A stretch of DNA of 64,000 nucleotides from positions 1,860,001 through 1,924,000 of the forward strand of contig BCIO01000005.1 in assembly GCA_001599975.1 (NCBI GenBank), given 5' to 3'. This stretch comes from Cystobasidiopsis lactophilus (Eukaryota; Basidiomycota; Agaricostilbomycetes; Agaricostilbales; Chionosphaeraceae). The notes below the pieces were generated by a model, which saw only the letters and a list, made by a program, of their open reading frames with translations, did no database searches and was not told the DNA's origin. Both the position numbers and the translations under genes were made by a program. This document shows, in pieces, positions 57,421 through 64,000 of the stretch. Each line of letters starts with the position of its first letter. Positions within the stretch are counted from its first letter, which is position 1.

Positions 57421-57488
57421 GGCCCCTGCACAAGGATGACACGCATGATCAGAGTGGATTCTCTTCGGAGAACAATTATTTTTTTTTT
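57364..57488 (+). ncRNA. U6 spliceosomal snRNA
   Basis: The invariant core is present: AAAATTGGAACGATACAGAG (ACAGAGA box, pairs with the 5' splice site), then AGATTAGCATGGCCCCTGC and ACAAGGATGACACGCA (catalytic AGC region and internal stem-loop). The 5' end forms a short hairpin, ATCCC-TTCG-GGGAT. After GACACGCA the sequence departs from the usual AAATTCGTGAAGCG and has instead a hairpin TTCTC-TTCG-GAGAA, then a T10 run at 57479-57488 that should stop RNA polymerase III. The mature 3' end is probably at the first few Ts. I see no intron. Start placed by comparison with the usual 27 bases before AAATTGG. Confidence 0.93.
57479..57488 (+). terminator. Pol III terminator of U6
   Basis: Ten consecutive Ts directly after the U6 3' hairpin, the standard termination signal of RNA polymerase III. 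Confidence 0.8.
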
Positions 57489-57957
57489 AGGGCTGGCGAC
57501 CAACTCTTCGACTTGTTCTCTTTAATCTTGGCCCTTGTTCATGCTGGTATGATTAAAATGCAAATGGACGGAGATGCGAGCACCAATCGCTGACCCTCGA
57601 TGCCCGAGCTGTGGCCCATCATGCACTCTCTCTTCCTCGCCGTCGGCCGCGTCCAAGGTCGATGCCACGCTCCATGATGGATGTGACTGCTTGTCCATGC
57701 TCTCGATGAAGAGAGACACATTTCTGTGCCTCCTCGGAGCAGAGAGCGCTGCCTCGCCGCTAGTCTGGTTTCTGCTCATGCCAGCTCACACGCCGCCACC
57801 CGGCCGCTCCCCAACTTTTTTTGCGTCGACGGCTGTACGCGAGCATGTGCGGGCTGACTGGTTCTGCATGCGCGCGGGTGCCATTTTGTGGGCTTCAAAA
57901 TTTTTTATGCCACAAAGTGGGCGCTGCTCTTGGCCCCCGCTTCGGACGCGCGACCGT
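57489..57957. other. Intergenic, U6 to left arm
   Basis: About 470 bases with no recognised gene. A weak B-box-like sequence (CTTCGACTTG) lies near 57506, where some fungal U6 genes keep a downstream promoter element; the match is poor. Confidence 0.35.
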
Positions 57958-58022
57958 GTGCTGGCTGCCAATCCCCCGAGCTGAATCCCGCGTCATGACA
58001 ATTTTTGGGGCAAGTCTGCGCC

Positions 58023-58029
58023 TATAAAA
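58023..58029 (+). promoter_or_regulatory. TATA box, left-arm secreted gene
   Basis: TATAAAA about 100 bases upstream of the ATG at 58125, preserved in the right arm and, in a diverged promoter, in the third paralog. Confidence 0.65.
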
Positions 58030-58124
58030 GCTGGCCTTCTGTCTCTTTCTTTCCTTCATCCCAAATCTCTCTTCATCAGCTCGCTACCGACTTTGCTTCC
58101 CACTCCAAATCGAAACCCCTCAGC

Positions 58125-58962
58125 ATGCTCTCCTACGTTTCCCTCGCTGCCTTGCTCGCCGGCCTGGCCTTCGCTGCTCCTACTTCCCAGTCTGTCGTCG
58201 TCAACGGCGTCGCGGCCACCCTCTCGGCGCCCACCGTCCAAGCAGAGGCGGCCATCTCGTGCGGCTCGGGCACCTACCTCGTTCGCTCTTCTCCCTATGG
58301 TCAGACCAGCACCTTGCTCATCCTCTTCTTGAATCAGACCTACAGCATCAAGACCGAGGGCTTCTCCGGCTCTCTGGCTCAAGCCCAGAGCGTGCTCGGC
58401 AACTGGGTGGTGAGTGGCGCCGGCTCTTTGCTTCCACCGCTTCATCAGCTCAACTTGCCTGTCCAGGCCACTGCTCCTGGCACCACCACCTACTCGAGCG
58501 GCTCCAACGCTGTGGGCGCCACCCGCATCTGGACCTCCACCGACTCGGCCTTGGGCGAGACCACTTCCAACACCGAGACCCTGTCGGCCATCATCCAGCC
58601 CACCTCTGGCAACAGCAACCTCGAGCTGAAGTGGTCGGCGGGTGACGAGAAGTTCAGCAACGGCCTCGAGCTCTGTGAGTTGTCCTTTCGCACCGCTGCA
58701 GCTTGCCCAAGTGCTCAATCTCAGGGTTCGCGCAGTCGAGTCCTGGTACGACTTGACCGTCTCTGGACCCAGCAACGGCCAGGTCTCTCTGCAGCTCTAC
58801 GTGAACACTTGTGAGCCCGTTTGCAGCTCTAGCGTTAGCTGGATTCTAAGAAGGCCTCGCGTTGCAGGCGCCTCCAACCAAAACCTGGCCTACCCGACCC
58901 TGGCCACCATCCTGCAAGACAGCATCTCGGCCTACATCTCGGACGTCACGTCGGTCCACTAA
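58125..58962 (+). CDS. Small secreted protein, family A, left-arm copy
   Basis: The start MLSYVSLAALLAGLAFAAP is a signal peptide. An intron (58281-58337, donor GTTCGC) joins SCGSGTYL to TYSIKTEGFSGSLAQAQSVLGNW; the same intron place is kept in the third paralog although its sequence differs, which supports it. Later parts: TTTYSSGSNAVGATRIWTST, ETLSAIIQPTSGNSNLEL, ESWYDLTVSGPSNGQVSLQL, YVNTCASNQNLAYPTLATIL, ending SAYISDVTSVH (TAA 58960-58962). The mature protein is about 170 residues with a few cysteines. I do not recognise the family. A nearly identical copy lies inverted at 62992-63829. Confidence 0.85.
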
Positions 58963-59168
58963 GGCCAGCGCGCTCCTCATGCTTGACGACCTGCTCACGA
59001 CGCCACCGCCACTCGCCGCCGCCAGCTCCTCTCCCTGTCGGCGGTGCTCCCCTACACTCACGTTCTTCTCTCGCTCCTCTTCTTCTTCTTCTTCTTCGTA
59101 GCCACGTTTTGTTACCCCTACGCATTGCATTGTTCACGCTCTATGATCATCCCTCTCCTCGCTTGGGC

Positions 59169-59883
59169 CAACCCTCTTGCATCTGAGTCGCTATGGCCCA
59201 TTTTGGCTCTCGATTTGGCTGTTAATCGACACACAAGTCATCCCACCTCCACCCAAAACAGAAAGATGAAGGAGCTCTGAGGCGGCCGGGCTTCGCCTCT
59301 TTCTCTCGCTCGGCGACTTCCTTGCTGCCCCATTCGCGTCTTAGGTGCTTAAACCATTGGTATACAGCACGCAATGACATGTGACTTGCTCCCAAGGCGT
59401 CTGGCGTGGCTCCGATTCTTCTCCGACCATTCGCGTTGCCAGCTGAACCTTCAACACAGATCTGGCTGTGCTATCGGTACCAAGTGTTTCGACGCCACCT
59501 TGCCCTTCGTGTCGTTGTGCTTGCCTCAAAACTTCGTGTGGGACCCCGTTCGTCACCCCGGCCGGCTCAAATCTCGGCTCCAGGATCCTCCAACTGTGTC
59601 TTCCGCCACCCCGAACCTCGAGTTTCTGGTGTGTGGGCTGTAACCGAGCATGTGCATTGCAACCTTCTCGCTTAACAGACATGCCCTGTACCCTTTCTTG
59701 TCATTGAAGAAGACAGTGTTCGGCGAAGTGGCGCTGCTGGCATCCTCCGCATTCTGGGTTGGTGTGACCATTCGGCCCCGCCCCAAAAGTCCACTATAAA
59801 AGCCACAGCAATGTTTCTTTCCCTCACCTCCATCGGATCCTCTCTGCGCACTCCCAAACAAAATCGTCCTCCCCAACTTCGCC
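59169..59883. other. Spacer segment upstream of the third paralog
   Basis: About 700 bases of unique sequence between the inner break of the left arm and the family B gene. A GC-box-like GGCCCCGCCCC lies near 59774, followed by a TATA box at 59795-59801. No gene seen. Confidence 0.5.
59795..59801 (+). promoter_or_regulatory. TATA box of the third paralog
   Basis: TATAAAA about 90 bases before the ATG at 59884, same layout as in the two arm copies. Confidence 0.6.
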
Positions 59884-60712
59884 ATGCTCCCATACGTTGC
59901 TCTTGCTGCCGCCCTTTCTGGCTTCGCCCTAGCTGCCCCGGCTCCCCAGACGGTCAACATCAACGGCATCTCCGCTACGATCTCGGCTCCCATCGACACG
60001 AAGGCGGCAGCCGCTTTCACTTGTGGCTCCGGCACCTACCTTGTTCGTTGCCTCTGTACTTCGCCCTACTTCTTGAGTGCAGAGCTAAAATCCTCGACTC
60101 AGACCTACAGCATCTTGACTGAAGCCTTTTCCGGCTCTTTGTCGCACGCTCAGTCCGTCTTGGGCAACTGGGTCGTGAGTCATGCTTCCATGGCCTTGCG
60201 GACGTGGCTCAACTTCTTCTGTTGCAGGCAACCGCTCCCGGCGCAACCACTTACCATAGCGGCTCGAATGGCGTTGGATCCAGCCGCATTTGGACCACGA
60301 CCGACACCTCTTTGGGCGAGACCACGCCCAACAGCGAGACTTTGACTGCCGTCATCCAGCCCACCTCTAGCAACACCAATCTCGAGCTCCAATACAGCTC
60401 TACCGACGAGAAGTACAGCAACGGTGGACTGGAGCTCTGTAGGTCGTCTTTTGGTCGCGAATCCGCCGCCCGCTCATTCTGGATGCAGTCCAATCTTGGC
60501 ACAGCCTTACCATTCAAGGCCCAAGCAGCGGAAAGGTTCAGCTACAGTACTACGTGAACACTTGCAAGTTGTTTTCTCTCCTTTTCAGTCGCTGCCACTG
60601 CTGATACCTTTTGTCACTCACAGGCGCCTCCGACCAGAACAAGGCCTACCCCGTCCTTGCCCAAATCCTCCAGGACGGCATCTCTGCCTGGATTGCCGAT
60701 GTTCAAAAGTAG
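59884..60712 (+). CDS. Small secreted protein, family member B (diverged paralog in the spacer)
   Basis: Signal peptide MLPYVALAAALSGFALAAP. The pattern matches the arm genes: FTCGSGTYL, intron 60043-60102 (donor GTTCGT), TYSILTEAFSGSLSHAQSVLGNW, then TTYHSGSNGVGSSRIWTTTD, ETLTAVIQPTSSNTNLELQY, GPSSGKVQLQYYVNTC, DQNKAYPVLAQILQDGISAWIADVQK (TAG 60710-60712). It is clearly diverged from the arm copies in both exons and introns, so it split off long before the inverted duplication arose. Four introns. Family not recognised. Confidence 0.83.
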
Positions 60713-60905
60713 CGTCTCCGACTAGGGCACTTCTACGGGTTTCCTCCCTTTTAGCAGCGACAGTCTTCACACCTTCTCTACTACGGACAATTTCACTTTC
60801 TCACTCTGTCGCATTGCATTTCAAACCGATATCAATTCTGATACTTTGATCTCCCGTGCTCGCTGTGTACATTCAGAGACCATGGTCGTCTCAGGCTCGC
60901 GAAAA

Positions 60906-62460
60906 CTAGAAGACAATCACTGCCTTGCCCTTGCGTTTAGGGTCGTGCGATGCCTCTACCGCTTTGTTGATGTCGTCCAGCTTGTATGTCGTGATGTGAG
61001 ACTGAGAGCAGGTTAATCTCAGCATAATATGAGCAATCCAGTCCAGGAGCCTCACCCGGATATTGTACTTGCTGCAGAGGTCGAATGCCTACCAGTCCGC
61101 GATTGGAGTCGGCAACCTCTAATGCGCAAGGAGACCTGAGCTCACTTCCTGGAGATCTCGGGCGTTGCCTAACAGGCTGCCCCGAATCTTGATGCCACGA
61201 AAGATCAAGTCCTTGTACTCGAAATGAACTCCGCCTTCCGGCTGGCCGAGCAGGACAAAGGTGCCATGGTTTGCTAGGAGGTCGACTGCATATTGAAAGC
61301 TGGGTGGCGCGTCCGTGGCTAGGATGACGCCGTCCAAGCCAGGAAAGTCTTTTGCTGGGTCCAATTTCTTGATTTCTTCGAGAGCTTGTTTGGCCTCGAT
61401 GTTGCTCTGAATCACCAGATCTGCTTTGATGTCGAGGCTGTTGACCAGATCGACAGGCTCCTTGCGAGAGTCGACCGCCACCACCCGATAGCCCTGCGGT
61501 CATTTCGATGAGACAGCAGCTGAGAGCTAGACATATCGGTGGCGCGTACCATGCTTTTGGCCATTTGGACTCCAAGCACGCCTAGTGCACCCAGTCCGAC
61601 AATGCCGACAAGCTAAAGCCTAATATCAATGCTGGAAACGAGCACGATCCATCGGGAACAGCTCACCTGGCCCTTTTTGAATCCAAGCGATTTTATGGCT
61701 GTGTAGATGGTGGTTCCGGCACAGCACAGCGGCGCTGCCTGTTTGCTGTCTGTCACTTGCTGATGCTTGATTTTGAGGGAGGCTTACCTGCTCGTATGGA
61801 AGACCGTCCGGAATCTTGGCAGCAGAGCGACTATCCACGACAGCATAGTCAGAAAAGAAGCCGTCCTTTGAAACACCAAAGTATCTGGAATGTCTGCGTG
61901 AGCCAAGATCAGTCAAACCTGCACAGACATACCCGGTCTGGTTGCGACAGTACTTGTTGTCGATCTGCTTGCACTCGGGGCACCTGGCAAGATCAAAGCT
62001 GTTAGTCGCCACTACCATGAGGGTTCAGAAGGTAACCCACGCAAAGCAGGTGCCAGCTTGACAGACTGCACCGATTCGATCCCCAACCTTGAACTGCCCA
62101 TTCTTCTCTGCGTCTGGCCCTATAAAAGGATCGATTAGAAGGCATAAAGTTGAATCGAGCTGTAACAAACCTAGAGCAACGACGTTTCCCGCAGGCTCGT
62201 GAGAACCGGTGATGGGAAGGTCAAAAGGAACAGGCCCGGTCCCGTCCGCCACCATAGCGTCCTGTACACCCATATCGATGAAAGAAAGACGATGAGTGAA
62301 GAGAGAATCAGCATACAGTGTGGCAATATCCAGCTGCCTTGGTTTCAATCAAGATCTCAAAGCCCTGTGGCTTTGGCACGGCAACATCTCTGATCTCATA
62401 GGGCTTCTTGAACTCGACAACTTGAGCAGCCCTCATTTTGGAGGGGATCGAAGCGGGCAT
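60906..62460 (-). CDS. Zinc-dependent alcohol dehydrogenase (MDR family)
   Basis: The start MPASIPSKMRAAQVVEFKKP leads to GFEILIETKAAGYCHT (catalytic zinc Cys), then GPVPFDLPITGSHEPAGNVV (zinc His/Glu), KVGDRIGAVCQAGTC, and RCPECKQIDNKYC (structural-zinc cysteines). The coenzyme domain holds LVGIVGLGALGVLGVQMAKSMGYRVVAVDS. Later are YAVDLLANHGTFVLLGQPEG and FRGIKIRGSLLGNARDLQE, ending near GKAVIVF (stop 60906-60908). About eight introns. The loop GSHEPAG departs from the usual GHEGAG. An upstream in-frame ATG (62733) would add a long basic leader; I prefer 62460 because the family starts here. Substrate unknown. It sits inside the spacer of the inverted duplication. Confidence 0.88.
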
Positions 62461-62788
62461 TTTGGGCAAGCAGGTGGCAGAGGCAACAGTTGGCGGGGGA
62501 GCTTCAAGAGACCGCCGAGCGGGATATTCGAATGCTAGGGGCGCTGTCAGGCTCTTGGTACTGTGCGCTGTCGAATAGAACTTTTGGACGAGCAAAGCGA
62601 GAAGCGCAAAGGTGATCGTGCGGGGCGAAGAGGTGCAACGCACGAGTGAGGTGAATCGGCGGAGTGGCAAGCGGTATCGCCGAGAAGGCCTCAGGTGGTG
62701 AGAGGGTGCGTGTAAAACACAGCTTGAAGGCATTCAAAGAACAGGAAACACGAAAGCTGGGATAGCTAAAGGGGGAGGCGCAACGATA
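62461..62788. other. Spacer upstream of the alcohol dehydrogenase
   Basis: About 330 bases between the dehydrogenase start and the inner break of the right arm. Its promoter probably lies here. No further gene seen. Confidence 0.45.
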
Positions 62789-62991
62789 GCCCAAGCGAGG
62801 AGAGGGATGATCATAGAGCGTGAACAATGCAATGCGTAGGGGTAACAAAACGTGGCTACGAAGAAGAAGAAGAAGAGGAGCGAGAGAAGAACGTGAGTGT
62901 AGGGGAGCACCGCCGACAGGGAGAGGAGCTGGCGGCGGCGAGTGGCGGTGGCGTCGTGAGCAGGTCGTCAAGCATGAGGAGCGCGCTGGCC

Positions 62992-63829
62992 TTAGTGGAC
63001 CGACGTGACGTCCGAGATGTAGGCCGAGATGCTGTCTTGCAGGATGGTGGCCAGGGTCGGGTAGGCCAGGTTTTGGTTGGAGGCGCCTGCAACGCGAGGC
63101 CTTCTTAGAATCCAGCTAACGCTAGAGCTGCAAACGGGCTCACAAGTGTTCACGTAGAGCTGCAGAGAGACCTGGCCGTTGCTGGGTCCAGAGACGGTCA
63201 AGTCGTACCAGGACTCGACTGCGCGAACCCTGAGATTGAGCACTTGGGCAAGCTGCAGCGGTGCGAAAGGACAACTCACAGAGCTCGAGGCCGTTGCTGA
63301 ACTTCTCGTCACCCGCCGACCACTTCAGCTCGAGGTTGCTGTTGCCAGAGGTGGGCTGGATGATGGCCGACAGGGTCTCGGTGTTGGAAGTGGTCTCGCC
63401 CAAGGCCGAGTCGGTGGAGGTCCAGATGCGGGTGGCGCCCACAGCGTTGGAGCCGCTCGAGTAGGTGGTGGTGCCAGGAGCAGTGGCCTGGACAGGCAAG
63501 TTGAGCTGATGAAGCGGTGGAAGCAAAGAGCCGGCGCCACTCACCACCCAGTTGCCGAGCACGCTCTGGGCTTGCGCCAGAGAGCCGGAGAAGCCCTCGG
63601 TCTTGATGCTGTAGGTCTGATTCAAGAAGAGGATGAGCAAGGTGCTGGTCTGACCATAGGGGGGAGAGCGAACGAGGTAGGTGCCCGAGCCGCACGAGAT
63701 GGCCGCCTCAGCTTGGACGGTGGGCGCCGAGAGGGTGGCCGCGACGCCGTTGACGACGACAGACTGGGAAGTAGGGGCAGCGAAGGCCAGGCCGGCGAAC
63801 AAGGCAGCGAGGGAAACGTAGGAGAGCAT
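62992..63829 (-). CDS. Small secreted protein, family A, right-arm copy
   Basis: Same length and exon structure as the gene at 58125-58962. The signal peptide reads MLSYVSLAALFAGLAFAAP, with Leu to Phe at residue 11. Other visible changes are silent or in the first intron (complement 63617-63673). Start at 63827-63829, stop at 62992-62994. TATA box on the minus strand at 63929-63935. Both copies look intact, so both may be expressed. Family not recognised. Confidence 0.85.
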
Positions 63830-63928
63830 GCTGGGGCGAGGGTTTCGGTTTGGAGTGGGAAGCAAAGCCGGTAGCGAGCTGATGAAGAGAGATTTGGGAT
63901 GAAGGAAAGAAAGAGACAGAAGGCCAGC

Positions 63929-63935
63929 TTTTATA
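63929..63935 (-). promoter_or_regulatory. TATA box, right-arm secreted gene
   Basis: TATAAAA on the minus strand, the mirror of 58023-58029, about 100 bases before the ATG at 63829. Confidence 0.65.
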
Positions 63936-64000
63936 GGCGCAGACTTGCCCCAAAAATTGTCATGACGCGGGATTCAGCTCGGGGGATTGGCAGCCAGCAC

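Larger units (their letters stand above)
57958..59168 (+). repeat. Left arm of a large inverted duplication
   Basis: This segment reappears, reverse-complemented, at 62789-64000. Positions pair at a sum of about 121957. Promoter, TATA box, the whole secreted-protein gene, and 200 bases downstream are shared. I see only scattered base changes and two small indels (one TTC unit near 59090; 4 bases before the ATG). The inner break is after CGCTTGGGC. The outer limit is unknown because the other arm runs off the window. Confidence 0.95.
62789..64000 (-). repeat. Right arm of the large inverted duplication (runs off the window)
   Basis: Reverse complement of 57958-59168. The inner break is at GCCC 62789-62792; just outside, the sequence (caacgatag) is unrelated to the left side. 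The homology is still perfect at base 64000, so the true arm is longer. Confidence 0.95.

Noticed and set aside
58056-58775. Open frame of about 240 codons antisense to the secreted gene, mirrored at 63179-63874
   Set aside because: It exists in both arms only because the arms are copies. It has no start context or domain, and is not open in the diverged third paralog.
57958-64000. Inverted arms as the ends of a DNA transposon
   Set aside because: The spacer holds no transposase, the arms carry a host-type intron-rich gene, and no target-site duplication can be seen because one end is outside the window.
57958-64000. Arms as LTRs
   Set aside because: The copies are inverted, not direct, and there is no retroelement protein between them.

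Overview
The window is nuclear DNA of a fungus, most likely a basidiomycete yeast or dimorph. Genes are packed on both strands and almost all are cut by many short (about 45-75 nt) GT-AG introns. Markers include a fungal U6 snRNA gene, an AspRS-DUF2156 fusion, a DUF6534-like membrane protein, an FLC/TRP-like channel and a fungal-type peroxisomal ABCD transporter. I cannot fix the genus from sequence alone. I see no prokaryotic operons, no CRISPR array, no tRNA gene and no recognisable transposon proteins. One undetermined base (N, 51217) lies inside an intron.

Layout. 1-6 kb: the tail of an unknown gene, a PEX11-family peroxin, Ku70 and the ATP synthase OSCP subunit. 6-10 kb: two tandem secreted Thr-rich proteins ending in a PAN/apple-like Cys domain. 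10-12 kb: two tandem UspA-like proteins. 12-22 kb: eIF3c, 2-methylcitrate dehydratase, a methyltransferase whose stop codon overlaps that of RNase H2 subunit B, and a RNase III-like gene whose frames do not join cleanly. 22-36 kb: an FLC/TRP-like channel, a SAC3/GANP-like protein, SNAPC1, tripeptidyl peptidase II, an AMMECR1 protein, mitochondrial L7/L12 and an SDR. 36-50 kb: a DUF6534-like membrane protein, SSU72, the AspRS-DUF2156 fusion (ergosteryl-aspartate synthase type), SPF30, a bZIP factor, VPS20 and mitochondrial uS7. 50-57 kb: ribulose-phosphate epimerase, a peroxisomal ABCD half-transporter, a membrane-anchored DUF3445 protein and a small secreted protein.

57-64 kb: U6 snRNA, then a large, very recent inverted duplication. 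Its arms (57958-59168 and 62789-64000, the second running off the window end) each carry the same small secreted protein gene with its TATA promoter. They flank a 3.6 kb spacer that holds a diverged third paralog and a zinc alcohol dehydrogenase.

Most of the window is housekeeping: translation, mitochondrial ribosome and ATP synthase, peroxisome, RNA processing, DNA end joining. The accessory parts are the secreted-protein clusters (6-10 kb and 55-64 kb). The most distinctive biochemical gene is the AspRS-DUF2156 fusion, a family known to aspartylate ergosterol using Asp-tRNA. Gene limits below run from start codon to stop codon and include introns. Splice sites were read by eye and are given exactly only where the protein frame on both sides supports them.
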